Shown piece by piece: positions 34,631-46,613 of a stretch of DNA of 64,000 bases. The notes under the pieces are model-generated. The model searched no databases, had not been told where the DNA came from, and saw nothing but the letters and a program-made list of their open reading frames with translations. This DNA comes from Narthecium ossifragum (lineage: Eukaryota; Streptophyta; Magnoliopsida; Dioscoreales; Nartheciaceae). Every line of letters starts with the position of its first letter. Position 1 is the stretch's first letter. The position numbers were made by a program, and so were the translations under genes. Location: the NCBI GenBank assembly GCA_963920575.1, contig OY986965.1, forward strand, positions 23,678,829 through 23,742,828, in the 5' to 3' direction.

Positions 34631-35233
34631 GCTTTAGGACAATCTTGTTTTACTTGTAGGACTTCTGCTTTGTGTCACTTTTAGTTTGTGTTCGTTGCTT
34701 GTTAGTTTTTCCTTATTTGCATTTCAGACTGCTTTGCTATGTAGTCTTGTTTTTCTGCATTTAGTTCGTTAATAAAATTTGAGTTTAGGAATGGTTGAGT
34801 GTTTGGTTTTGGTTCCTGTGATACACCTTGCATGCCTTGGACGCTCCACATAGATACCATCTATCTAGGGGTGTAATTCTTAGGTTTCGGGCCAATAAAG
34901 CATGTCTGGCAGGAGACGGATCGATCCCTCCTATTGAGACCGATCGATCCTACTCTTTCTTACCACGCTTTAAGTGATGCGTTGAGATGCTGACAAGTGG
35001 ACTACGATTAATCCATCCCCATAGGACGGATCGATCCTAGTCGTGTTATTTTAGGGTTTATAGCCAGGAGTTGGATCGATCCTAGGGCATTATCACCCTA
35101 CGATCAATCCTCCTCTCCCCCTTCTTTCCCACTCACGACCTCGTCATTTCATCCAAACCCTTTCCAACTCTCCACCCGCGGTCCTTTGCCCCATCGAGCG
35201 TCGCCAGCTTCAATCTTCGCCTCCACCCCCACC
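34631..35233 (+). other. C spacer with third palindrome array
   Basis: T-rich sequence, then GATCGATCC sites at 34917-35107, followed by C-rich sequence leading into the env-position ORF. No gene seen. Confidence 0.6.
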
Positions 35234-36643
35234 TTGGTGCGCGCGAAGAATGTCATCCGAAAAGGTCTCGGCGGCAAAGGAAAAGCCACCACCGCTTCTT
35301 CTTCCACCCCTTCCGCCAGACGTCCACCGTTGCCCCCGTCCTTGACGAGTGCATCGCCGGTAGTCTCAACATCTTGTCCTGGATCTACTCCTTCTCCACC
35401 TCCGTCACGGCCGGTCCATACCTAGAGAGCTCCACCTTCTTCTTCGACGGTTGTTACTCCTCCGTCCGGCAAGCGGAAAGCTTCCGCCGCTGCCTCCTCC
35501 TCCAGGCCACCCCAGCGGAAGAAGCAATGCAAGAAGGCCCAACCGTCTACAGCTCCAACCGTCGTCCGCAGTCTCCACCCTCGCTGACAGCGAGAGCTTA
35601 ATCTCGAATACACCTTCGAAGTCGACTTCTTCCGCATGATCGATCATGCCCAGGACTCCATCGCGACCCTCGAGCGCCGTGGTCTACTACCGTTGTGCAC
35701 TCCTTGCACCACAGTGTATCCCCGGCTGTTTTGCAAGTTCTATCAGAACATGTAGCCTATTCCTTTCGGGGACGAGTGCGACAAGGATACATCCCGACTT
35801 TACACGTCCCAGGGCTTCACCTCCACAATCGATGGTGTGGAAGTGTCTTTTACTCTTCGGGCAATCTGCGAGGCGTTGTCGATTCCTAAACGCTGCCCTG
35901 GCCTTCATAAACCAAAGCCCGAGGAGTTGTACGTACTTGACTCGGTTCCCCGTCTTTTTCTTCACACGGGTCGCCAGGATGCAGATATTTTTACCCGTGC
36001 CGAGTTGCCGGCGCACATGTGGCTGATAGACGATGTTCTGCGTCGGAACGTCTTCCAGGGCGGTCATGATCAGTATCGGATCGGCGATAGGCTTCAGACG
36101 TTGTGGTTGTTGGCCAAGGATTGGGCAATCAGTATACCACAGATGATCTTGGAGGACATGGCCCACTTCTTTCGGTGGGCTGTGCTGGATCGGCGACCGA
36201 GTTACGACGACACGGCCCTTCCACATCCTAGACTTATCTCCGCTTTTCTCCTGAGCCAGGATCGGGTTCCAGAGGGGGAGCCGGTCGTGTCACCTGAGGC
36301 AATGAAGACGACACGATTTGCTTCCGCCACTTGGAGCAAGGTTCTCGGCCACATGTGGAGGGCCGGCGTCTTTATCCGCCAGCCGCGCCCCAGTCGTTCG
36401 CAGCATGCGCCGGAGTATGGACCGGTCGATCACCCTACACATGGAGAGATGTACAGAGAGTTCCGCGTTGAGTTGGCACGCTTACACCAGTGGTTGGACG
36501 TTGTGGACGCGAGAGACGCGGCCTTCCGTGCAGACCTCTCGTATATTCGTACGCGTCTTGACAACCTCCATCCTCCTCCGCCAGTGACTGCTATTGTGCC
36601 TTATCGACCATTGTCTTTTCCTGAGTCGCGAACCCAGCCATGA
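35234..36643 (+). pseudogene. Element C env-position ORF (PF20167-type), three nonsense codons, start lost
   Basis: The same frame runs the whole length. It aligns with the open ORF of F at 63037: basic Ser/Pro-rich N-terminus with GKRKAS and RKKQCKK, then LEYTFEVDFFRMIDHAQDS and the domain core with AHMWLIDDVLRRNVFQ. The start aligned to F's ATG is TTG (35234-35236). In-frame stops lie at 35423-35425, 35585-35587 (Trp in F) and 35753-35755 (Lys in F); there are no frameshifts. The product is the putative plant transposon protein found after pol in Athila-like elements, often called env-like; no signal peptide or membrane segment is visible. Confidence 0.8.
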
Positions 36644-38355
36644 GTCTCGTACTTAGATGCTTGCTTAGATTACCTATACACCTTTTAGGTTTCTTGCATC
36701 TAAGGCCATGTGATGGCATATTTTGATACGATTTTTGTTAGTTGGCTGACTCACTTTTGTATTTGCTTGACAGTTTATATATATTGACTGTTGGGATATG
36801 GGGGGTGTACCCTGGAAGTGCAGGGGGTTGAATATGCTGATCTGTATTTGTGTGAATGGATGCATGTGTTTCGTTATGGTGTGTTGCAGGTAGACGCTTA
36901 GGATAGTTTACTTTTTATGGCCTTGTGTGAAGGATGGTTGTACAGCCCTTGTGCTTCTTGCATAAATAGAGGAAATGCTGCCTAATTTTTCTCCTTTATT
37001 ATGCTTATTCGTTACTTTACATAAATGCAATCATGGGGTATTCTTTCTCTGATTCTACAGGGCAGATATGATATTGCCTGCACACCAGGGTGACATCACG
37101 ACATAACTTGGTTTTCACGACTAACCTTGATCCGCATGTCTATTTTATTTTTCTCACCAAGGTTACTTTTTCGTACAAAGCCTCTACAGGTTATCTCTAC
37201 CTTATATTCTTTGTTGTATTTTTCTGATTTAGTGTAATTGAGGACAATTACCTTTAAGTTGGGGGGTAGAATTTTAGGAATTCAAGTTTATTTATTTATT
37301 TTATGATAATCAAATTTTATACATCCCTTATAACGTGTCAGACGAATGAAGTTATGATGATTATTGATAACGATGCATAACTTAGAACATTATTCGATGA
37401 TTTATTCAGAAGTTCATATGTCATGTAAAATTTTGTAAATTTAGCTATGCATCGCTTAAGTTCTGTACTTTAACACTTTTATCAGGGTTTAGGAATTACT
37501 TGACAAATCCTATTACACTTGAGCACTTCCACATGTGGATGAGTTGAAGTTAGATTCTGAGCCTGAGACTAGAATAGATTTACAATTCTAGGACATGTCG
37601 CAAAAGATACATGAATACGTACAATTTTTTGTTTGCAAAAAGTATCTGTGCATGAAAAGTGGAGGGGTTGAACATAGTAACCGGGCAATGTGCCTAACCA
37701 GCGTGTTGTTCGCGTAAAACGGTTGAATTGCCTAACAATGAGAAAAAGGACTTCAACTTAGTAACCGGGCAATGTGCCTAACCAGCATGTTGTTCGCGTA
37801 AAACGGTTGAAGAGCCTGAGAAAAAAAAAGAAAAAAAAAGAGAGAAAAGAAAGAAGAACGGAGATTGTTATGTGATAAGTGGAAAATATGTGATTGCTTA
37901 GAATTGTGATCGTGACTAGTCGAATGCTTGGATATAATAGACATTCTGACATATGTGAAACCAAATCCACACACTGGAGAGTCAAAGTTATTTTTGAATC
38001 ATGATTAAATATGTTGAAGTGCTGGAAGTGTGCTATGACTTGTTTTTATTTACTTTACTTTTATATGGCAATGGATTGAAAAATAGACTCGTGGATATTG
38101 TTTCTACTTAGTGCATTTGAATCAATGAATATGATAATCGATTTCGGATGATGCGTAAAAGGGGATGTATAGATGTTTGTGGGTATCATCACTAGAAACC
38201 CTCAGGAGACTATAACTCCTCCACTGGGGCCACCCAGGGGTTTAAAGGCTTATTGCACATGCTAAGTGCAATCGTGAGACCTACGAAAGTGACTAGTTAG
38301 ATTTATTGCTTCAATTTTTATTTTTGTTTGCTTTGCTTGAGGACTAGCAAAGATC
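36644..38355 (+). other. C 3' region: conserved hairpins, internal polypurine tract, tandem units
   Basis: TGTAATTG-AGGA-CAATTACC (37233-37252) precedes AAGTTGGGGGGTAG (37256-37269). Two AACCG...CGGTT units lie at 37679-37724 and 37763-37808, then AGGAG-loop-CTCCT (38204-38220) and CCACTGGG-GCCA-CCCAGGGG (38221-38240). The order is the same as in D and E. No gene seen. Confidence 0.7.
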
Positions 38356-38368
38356 AAGTTGGGGGGTG
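38356..38368 (+). other. Terminal polypurine tract of C
   Basis: AAGTTGGGGGGTG immediately before the 3' LTR. Confidence 0.88.
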
Positions 38369-38938
38369 TGATAAGACTTGAAAAGTGCACAAAACATCCT
38401 TGTAATTTGGCTCTGTTGGTCTCCGAACAATGCTTCACTGACTACTTTTTTCTCATTTCAGGTATAACATAACCTACTATGGGTTAGATCAGCTTTGGAG
38501 CTAAAAAAAGCGTATTCTGGCCATTCCGGCAAGTCAGATCGATCCTCCTCTGCTAAAGGGATCGATCCTACTCGCCCAGCAATTTGACAAAGACAAGCAT
38601 AAAGGGATCGATCGGACTCAACATGATGGATCGATCCTCCACGGGACGTAGCATAACAACAATGGAAAGATCGATCGGACTCGACAGGAACGATCGATCC
38701 TTCTCGGGGCGTCACCAACAATTGATAGAGTGGGATCGATCCTACTCCATAGAAGGATCGATCCTTTGCGACCAGAAAGAAAGATCAACGGCTCAGATCT
38801 AATCCGTGGGAGGATGTTTTCCTAGGCTATAAATAATCAATTTTGAGGGAATTTCGGGGGCTTTTTCCTGAACCTTTTTGGGGAGAGTTTCCTGTCCTTC
38901 TTCTAAACTTTTCTTCGACGATTCTTTAGAGGAGATCC

Positions 38939-38998
38939 ATGGCGGGAGAAGATCATCGACTTCCACCTTTGGATCGGCCCCTAAAGATGAGTAGCTAA
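38939..38998 (+). CDS. Leader uORF in C 3' LTR
   Basis: 19 codons, same frame and K-M-S-S end as the 5' copy, with one Gly to Glu change. Confidence 0.55.
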   Translation: MAGEDHRLPPLDRPLKMSS

Positions 38999-39221
38999 AA
39001 CCCTAACCATGGGATTCTTCTGATGTAACTAGGGTTCCTATTAGGGATTTCTTAGATCTAGGGCTTCTATACATTCTGGATTGGCTTATATGGATTGATT
39101 CCTATTTCTTTTATACCTTGGTGTCGATTTCTTGTTGGATGTATGGATTGTTCTTGTTTGCACTTGATTCCGGAGCTTGTGTATGCTAGGGCTTGGATTG
39201 GATTCATCCAAATAAGAGGAC

Positions 39222-39383
39222 CATGATAGTCCCATGATATCTCGAATGAAATCTTTTTCATGATTAGGGATTGTATAGTGCTAGTCCCACTATAGTAGTG
39301 CTAGTCCCACTACGTTCTATCCCTAATCCTTCATGCATCCTATTTTTGTAGATTTGGCCATCGAGATGCTAACCCATCTCGAT
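39222..39383 (+). other. CTAG-type hairpins in C 3' LTR
   Basis: CATG/CATG around ATAGTCC (39222-39236), TATAGTG/CACTATA around CTAGTCC (39274-39294), GTAGTG/CACTAC around CTAGTCC (39295-39313), and ATCGAGATG/CATCTCGAT around CTAACC (39360-39383). Confidence 0.85.
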
Positions 39384-39892
39384 CTTACACCTAAATCCAT
39401 ATCCGTACTCTTACTCGCGATGAATTCATCCTAATAAGAGGGTTCATTAGCAATGAACGTAACTAACCATTCGGTCATTGATATTTAGATAATTGTTCTT
39501 GCCAACAAGGAATCCTAACCAAAATTTGTTGAGTGATAAGGAGAACTAGCCATTCACTTATCAACTATTAGGAAAGTCATTCATCGTGTTCAACGTGCCC
39601 TGATCTTAGGAAGACCTGGTAGAACCTTAGTTACTGATTAAGAATCTTGTGGTCTCTTCTCTCATATTTATAGACTCTTTCATATAAATCTAGTTTAATA
39701 TCAACCCATAATCTTTTCCCAACTCCTTGGTAGGAAATTTACTAAGCTTTCAATCTCAATCACCTTAATCTCTGTGGACTCGACTCGGACTCTCCGCTAT
39801 CTACTAGTTCTTTAGTAGTTAAAGTAGAGCACCGGAAATTATAGTAATTTTGATTAGACTTGTTAAGCCACGACACTTTTCAAGTCTTATCA

Positions 39893-41235
39893 GTGAGCGA
39901 TCGTTTGTGGAGCTGAGGACGAGGTTGGCCAGTGCGCTGGTGCTGATCGTCCCCGAGCGAGACGTTGGTTACTGTGTCTACTGCGACGCCAATGGTGAGG
40001 GTTTGGGGGGTGTCCTCATGCATGAGGGATACATAGTTGCCTATGGTTCTCGTCAGCTGAAGAACCACGAGAGGAACTACCCGACTCACGACTTGGAGCT
40101 AGCAGCAGTGGTCTTCGCCCTGAAGACCTGGCGGCATTACCTCTTTGGCGAGAAGTTCTCGGTCTTCTCGGACCATAAGAGTTTGAGGCACGTTTTCACC
40201 AAACGTGACCTCAACCTGAGGCAGCGACGTTGGATGGAGCTACTGGAGCACTAAGACTTCGAGTTGCATTACCACCCGGATAAGACAAACGTCGTAGCAC
40301 ACGCGCTGAGCAGACAGGTGAGAGACACCAGAGCAGCAGTTGCATGGTTATCAGCACGGCAGTAGCAGGCATTAGAGACAGTGGGCCAGTTTTTGCTCGA
40401 GTTTGAGGATCAGGGATCCAACAACTTCCTCTACACAGTGCAGAGTATGCCAGCAGTTCTAGCCAGAGTGATAGAGGCGCAGCGCAATGATGCAGAGCTC
40501 GAGGAGTTGCGCACATCGGCAAGCACGGAGGGCGCAAACAGGGACTAGTCCTTATCGTCATATAGAGGGCTACGATTCAGAGGCAGACAGTTCCTGCAAA
40601 TCTAGTTCTATGAGATGACATCCTAGGAGAGTTTCATCACTATCGTTTTGCAGTTCATCCCGGGACACCAAGATGTACCAAGACCTGCGGTGGCAGTTGT
40701 GGTGGTGCGGGATGAAGAGGGCAGTGACTGAGTTCGTATCGCGTTGCCTTACCTGTTCAGAAGGTCAAGGCAGAGCACCAACGAAGTCCAGGGTTACTTC
40801 AGCCCCTTTCACTAGCTGAGTAGAAGTGGGAGCATATCACGATGGACTTCGTGACCGGGCTACCGAGATCTCCTGGAGGGAATGATGTGATTTAGGTCAT
40901 CGTTGATCGATTGACCAAATCCACGCACTTCCTGCCTATCCAGACGACAGACTTGACGGACAGGTTGGGCAGTTTGTACGTCAGAGAGGTGGTGAGTCTA
41001 CACGGAGCTTTCAGGAGGCAGTTGGCACACTCCTGACCTTCAACACGACATTTCATCCGCAGACAGACGGGCAGTCAGAGCGGATAATCCGAATCTTAGA
41101 GGACATGCTGAGAGCATGTGTCCTCGATGCCGGAGGTAGCTGGGAGGATCACGTTCCCTTGGTGGAGTTCGCCAGAACAATAGCTACCAGTCCAGTCTTG
41201 GAGTAGCACCTTTCGAGGCGTTGTACGATAGGCCG
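39893..41235 (+). pseudogene. Element A RNase H and integrase, first part
   Basis: Continues A's pol after C with [45 protein letters not shown] and [12 protein letters not shown] stop at 40252-40254 and several more follow. The integrase region retains MDFVTGLPRSP near 40842 and has multiple frame breaks. The solo LTR at 41236 interrupts it. Confidence 0.85.
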
Positions 41236-43640
41236 TGTGAGGACCTGTCCCTCTACTCCTGGGTCGACTGCCTGAGTCGGGCCCTTGGCTCGTTGTTAAC
41301 CACAAGGGAAATTTGGTAAATTGCGTCTTGTCGGTTTGTTCCACATCCGCGTGTGCACACACTGACCGTGTTTTGTGTTAGTGTTTGATTAGAATGGTTA
41401 GGTGGACCCGGGATCGAAAGATCCGAACTTGGGCTTGTGTTTTAGCCCAAGTTTGACTTTCTAGGCAAAGGAGATCGATCTTTCTTGCTAAGGAGATCGA
41501 TCTTCATTGCTAAGGAGATCGATCTTCCTTGCGAAGAAGATCAATTTTCATGTGCCAGAAAGTCTTGGCGGTGATTTTGAGAGGACGGCCGCCATTGGCC
41601 GTGGCTCTCCACTGTCAGAGGGAGAGAGGACTTTCTCTCCTCTCCTCTCCCTCATCCTTATCCTCTCCCCCTTTCCTGTCTTTTCCTCTTCCCCTTCTTC
41701 CTCTTCTCCTTCTCTTTCTTCTTCCTTCTTCCTTCTTCTTCCCACGGTTCTATTTCCCCTATTTCCGGCAGCCCCTTCTTCTCCTCCGTTCTCCCTCCTC
41801 CGGCCACTGTTTTGGGTGTTTGAAGGCTCGTTGGATCCATGCCGGCGTGAGGAAGATCCCTGGTGTGGTTTGAAGTTGGTTTGGTGACTGGTTAGCGGGG
41901 AATCAACCAAGGATTGTGTTTCCGGTAGGTTTCTACCTACTTGAGTTAGTTTAGGGGTGTTCTCTTGATCTAGCCGTTAGATCTTGTTGTTCTTGGTGTT
42001 TTTGGATGCCTCTTGCTCAGGGTAATTTCTTTTGTAAGTTTCATAAGCTTTGGTTGAGATTTTAGTAGGATTTAAGCATGTTTAATCTCGGATTTTCCGG
42101 TTTTTGCTGTTCTTGAAGAACAGTCGGTTTACGGTGAGGTTTTCGATCTGTACGTGCATGTTCTTGGGTTATGATGAACATAAGAGTTATAGATATTTGC
42201 ATCTACTCTCAGACCTAATTAATTTCATAATTTTTTGATTTTCTTACAATTTTTTATGAATTTCTTACTGGTGGGCTACGTTGCAGCAAGTAATGGTAAG
42301 TTAGTTTGATTAGTGGTATTGATTAGTGTTTTCCTGTTAAGCGAACCGTTGGATGTTTCCCGATTTTGGATATGTTGATCCCAGCATGTTGATCGACTGA
42401 TGTCTAAGTTGGAACTCGAATCCGACGTCATTTGGATGTCGGATCGACGGGGTAAATTAGCCTCTAAGTAGAGGATTTTGGTGATTTAAATAATATTATA
42501 TGTTCGAAACATATAATATTATATTTTACTGTTCATCAGAGCTTTCAGGGTTGCTTCCCGTTGCAGGAGTCCGCGGTTGACGGTGGCGGTACCGTCGTGA
42601 TGCCGGGACCCGCTGCGGATTGGGTGGCAATGGTTGGTAATATCGTTGCAGCGATCCAATTAGACTTGTATGTTGTCTTATCATACTGTTGCATGCTTAC
42701 CTCTTACTTGTGTATGTTCATAGCATACATTCTCTGTTGTGCATTAGGTGAATGGTTAGGGCGTGGGCGATCTGTGGGTCGCCGTCCCGAGGCTGGAAGC
42801 TCGGACTTAGCCCTAGGACCGGGGTTGGGTAGTTTGGATCCGGTTTGAATTGTGGTATCCAGTTAAACTTGACGATAGGCTTAGATGACTGGTACACCTG
42901 TTGCTTGGTGATTGTAGAGGTTGTGTCGGCCTCGAGTCGGATGCTGAGGTGTAGCCGGTATTCCACTGTGTTGACTCTTGAGTAGAGGAGTTGCCTACTC
43001 AGCGGTGTCATTTCCCTCCTGCAGTGTCGTTCCCTGCTTGTGAGCCAGCAGTAATGTTTCCTGCTACTGAGTGTGACCTGACATGTGACCAGCTCGGCTG
43101 GAAGACCATGATCGTGGGCCTCAGGGACACGCGGTGGGGTTATATGGCCCCTGTATACACCTAGGTCTTACTTGAGGGCGACACTGTTACGTTTCCCTCT
43201 TCCTTCTGTGTCTCGTAGTGTAGAACCCTACTGAGCTTTATGCTCACTCCTACCCGGGCTGCGTTTTGCAGGTGCAGGCATTAGCTCCGCTTCGGTGGCC
43301 CCTACCGGGCAGTTGGTCAGCGGTGCGGCGACGTCAGGCGGAGTTTGAGAGGTGGCGATTTTTTACAGCTTGGAACCTATGTTAGTTAGTCTTCTACGGA
43401 AGTGTTAAATGTTGTATTTGAATCTTCCCCTCTCCGAGGATATGTATATTAAATTCACTTGGGTTTTATAATCTGTGGTTCGAGGCTTCTTTAATTATGT
43501 CTTTTAAATTGAGGGTGTTTGTGATGATTGTTAGGGAGACCAATAGGTTAGAGGGAACCCTCGCTAATATTTTTCACGTTCGTTAGGTTCCGGTTCACGT
43601 CGCCCGCCCCGGTTGGGCTTTCGCAGGTCGGGGCGCAACA
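41236..43640 (+). repeat. Solo LTR of the A family inside element A
   Basis: 2405 bp from TGTGAGGACC to GGCGCAACA, flanked by exact GGCCG duplications (41231-41235, 43641-43645). It contains AGATCGATCT sites (41470-41536). It resembles A's 3' LTR, so the family inserted into its own member and later lost its interior by LTR recombination. Confidence 0.95.
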
Positions 43641-44180
43641 GGCCGTGTCGTTCCCCAGTGTGCCGAACTTAGGTTGGAGAGGCATCACTCACCGGTCCAG
43701 ATATCGTCAGACGGTCGTCAGAGAGGCTAGTGTAGATCAGGCAGAGACTTCTGACGGCTCAGAGCCACAGTAGAGTTATGCAGATCAAGGAGACGACCGT
43801 TGGAGTTTGAAGTCGGCGACAGGGTGTTCCTGCGAGCGTCGCTTAACAGAGGATCAGTCAGGTTTAGCAGAGGTGGTAAGTTGGCGCCGAGATTAGTCAG
43901 GTCGTTCGAGATCTTAGAGAGGATTGGCGATGTGGCTTACCGCCTAGATCTTCCTCAGCACATGTCAACTGTGCATCCGACATTCCATGTGTTGATGTTG
44001 AGGATGTATCACCCAAACCCGTCTCATGTCATCAGGGTGGATGACATCGAGCTTAAGGCAAATGCGAGTTTCGTTGAGCAGCCGATTCTGGTACTTGACC
44101 GGAGGGATTAGGTCTTGTGAGGCAAGACGATTCCCTTGGTCAAGGTACTATGGAGGCTCAAAGGTGTCGAGCAGATGACC
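43641..44180 (+). pseudogene. Element A integrase C-terminus and chromovirus tail
   Basis: Resumes A's integrase. The frame at 43800-44111 carries FEVGDRVFLRAS, HPTFHVLMLRMY and ILVLDRRD, with stops just after, then PLVKVLWR. It is the Tekay-type tail. The 44181-44326 remainder leads to the LTR with a GATGAGATTTCC-type pre-LTR sequence and no gene. Confidence 0.8.
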
Positions 44181-44326
44181 TGGGAGCGTGAGGCGCGCAT
44201 ATGGCTTCGCATTTGTTTTCTTCTCAAGGTAGCCTTTGTCCTGTCTTCTAGTGTAGCATCTTTTTCTATTTTCGAGCTCTATCTTTATCGAATCTCGGGA
44301 TGAGATTTCCTTTAAGGGTATTAGGA

Positions 44327-46608
44327 TGTGAGGACATGTCCCTCTACTCCTGGGTCGACCGGCTGGGTCGGACCCGTGGCTCGTTTGCTTGTTTCGCATC
44401 GAACGTGCGATCCGGTGGATCACATTGTTTCTTGGACCGCAACGGTAATTTGGTAAATTGCACCTTGTCGGTTTGTTTCACACCCGTGTCTGCACACACT
44501 GACCGTGTTTGTGTTAGTATTTGATTAGAATGGTTAGGTAGACCCGGGATCGACAGATCCTGACTTGGGCTTGTGTTTTAGCCCAAGTCTAGCTTTCTGG
44601 GCGAAGGGGATCGATCTTTTAGCGCCAGAAAGTTAAGTCGGTTCGTCATCAAAGATCGATCTCTTTTTGATAAGAGATCGATCTCTCATAAGGTGGTTCG
44701 TTCGTCTATAGAATGAATGAAACCCTCTTCTTTGCTTCTCTTTTCAAATCCGCGTTCTTGAGTTGAGATCCAGCTAGATTTGGAGGAGATTGAAGACGAT
44801 CCGAGGCTTAGCAGCTGGGATTGAAGCTGCTCTAGTCTAGGTAGGGATCATAGCTACTTGTTTTCCCGGATTTGTGAGGTTTGAGTTTGGATGTGATTTG
44901 TTTTGTGTAGATCTGATTATGTACATGTTGGTTTTCTATGAAATCATCTGTTTTGGACTCATGGTCCTTCGTACTACCAGATCTCAACATTTTGTGGGAT
45001 TTCGTTGAGTTTTCCGGCGGTATTTCTCACCGGCGGTATTTCTTACCGGCGGTTCACCGGTGAACCCATTCGGATCGATCTTTCTTGAGGAAAGATCGTT
45101 CATTTCTAGGACGTCATGCCTAGCCCGAGCGGGATTGATCCTTCTGTTGGAGAAGATCGATCCTTGCTTGGTTGGCATGGGCCGGGTCCTGACTCACGAA
45201 GAAAATCGATCCTTCTGGTGGAGAAGATCGATCCCTTTCGATTGACTGGGATGAAGCTTCCCAAGCACTAAGAAGATCAATCTTCTCTGGTAGAGAGATC
45301 GATCTCTTTGGTGGCTGAGAGATGTTTTCAATGGGTTTTGCCCGCGGGGCTTCCCATATGCGGTTTTCCTTACCGTTTTATGACTTGTACATATTCTCGT
45401 GCATGTTAGCCCTATAATGAGGGGTAGTGGTGAACATGGAGAGTGACGACTCATGAGATGTGTTGATAGCATGTTGTTCTATTAGTCTTGCTTGTTGGGG
45501 TTGCTTCCTGTAACATGCTATCTCTTGAGGGACTGGCTGCAGTTGGTGGGGTTGCCACTGTAGCACTTCCTTGGCCTGTATTTATTGTTAACCACCCCGG
45601 GCCGATAGGGTGCCAAGCTCAAACTGTGTTTATCTTATCGTCACATATGTTGCATGCTTAACTGTTTTCCCTGTGTATGTTCATAGCATGCATCTGGTTG
45701 TGCATTAGTTGTATAAGGCTAGGTCGTGGCGATCTGTGGTATCGCCGTCCCGAGGTTTGGAAGCTTGGAGTTAGCCTTAGGACCGGGGCTGGATAGCTTG
45801 GTCCAGGTTTGAATGGTTGTGTTCAGTCGATTTCGATGATAGGCCTAGATGACTTGTACACTTGTTGATTGATGATGTTTAGAGGTCATGTCGGCCTCGA
45901 GTCGGGTTTTGAGGTGTAGCCGATGTCCGGTTATAACGATTCTTGAGTAGAGGGTGTGCCTACTCAGCGGTGTCATTTTCTGCCAGCAGTGCCAGTTTTC
46001 TACTTGTGAGTCAGAAGTGTTGGTTTCCTGCTTACTGAGCGTGACCCTTGTGAGATCAGCTAGCCTGGAAGATCTTGACTGTGGATCTCAGGGACACTCG
46101 GTGGGGTTATGGGACCCCTGTATACACCCAGACCTTGCTAGAGGGTGACACTATTGCATTTCCCTCTTCCTTTTGTGTGTCATAGTGTAGTTTCTCTGCT
46201 GAGCTTAGTGCTCATTCCTACCCAGGCTGTGTTTTGCAGATGCAGGCGTTAGCTCCTCTTCAGTGGCCCCTACCTGGCAGTTTGTCGGTGGTACGGCGGC
46301 GCCTGGCGGAGTTTGAGAAGTGGTGATCCGTCTGTTACTAAACCCTTGTATAGTTAGCCTCCTACGGGAGAGCATAAATGTTTGTACTTGATTTTCTCCT
46401 CTTCGATGTTTTGTATATTATACTTTTGGATTTAATATCTGTAAGCCTGAGGTTTCTTTAATCTTTAATCTTTAATTGAGGGTATTTGATGAATTGTTTA
46501 GGGAGACCAATAGGTTTGAGGGAACCCTCGCCAAAATTTTCCGCGGTTGGTTAGGTTCCGGTTCGCGTCGTCAGGCCCGGTTGGGCTTTTGCGAGTCGGG
46601 GCGCGACA
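44327..46608 (+). repeat. Element A 3' LTR
   Basis: 2282 bp, TGTGAGGACA to GGCGCGACA. AGATCGATC(T/C) sites at 44608-44694 and 45071-45300. It is clearly diverged from the solo LTR. Confidence 0.9.
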
Positions 46609-46613
46609 AATCA

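Larger units (their letters stand above)
3783..39892 (+). mobile_element. Element C: Athila-like retrotransposon holding D, S, B and E
   Basis: Its LTR ends are near-perfect inverted repeats, TGATAAGACTTGAAAAG at the start and CTTTTCAAGTCTTATCA at the end; the 5' copy begins TTATAAG, a one-base change. C's own sequence is 3783-4715, 11790-13926 and 33010-39892. The order is LTR, (gag and reverse transcriptase lost), RNase H, integrase, 46-nt post-stop element, palindrome array, acidic ORF, env-position ORF, 3' untranslated region, polypurine tract, LTR. The pol C-terminal part, the env-position ORF of the PF20167 type (name from memory) and relatedness to F and E place it in the Athila-like group. 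Confidence 0.9.
38369..39892 (+). repeat. Element C 3' LTR
   Basis: 1524 bp with 17-bp inverted ends. Contents: palindrome array 38537-38766, promoter block 38788-38806, TATAAATA 38828-38835, uORF 38939-38998, hairpins 39222-39383. GTGAG follows at 39893. Confidence 0.95.
1270..46608 (+). mobile_element. Element A: decayed Tekay-type chromovirus, interrupted by C and a solo LTR
   Basis: The remains of one Ty3/gypsy element lie in order: gag (1342-2223), protease (2428-2859), reverse transcriptase (2878-3777), then after C's insertion RNase H and integrase (39893-41235), and after a solo LTR the integrase tail (43641-44180) and 3' LTR. The tail after the integrase (motif ILDRRD followed by PLVKVLWR) is typical of the Tekay/Del chromovirus clade, as are LTRs above 2.2 kb. 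The 5' LTR and primer site are not in the window. Many nonsense codons and frameshifts show that it is dead. The right flank after the LTR is AATCA (46609-46613); the left target duplication lies outside. Confidence 0.85.
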
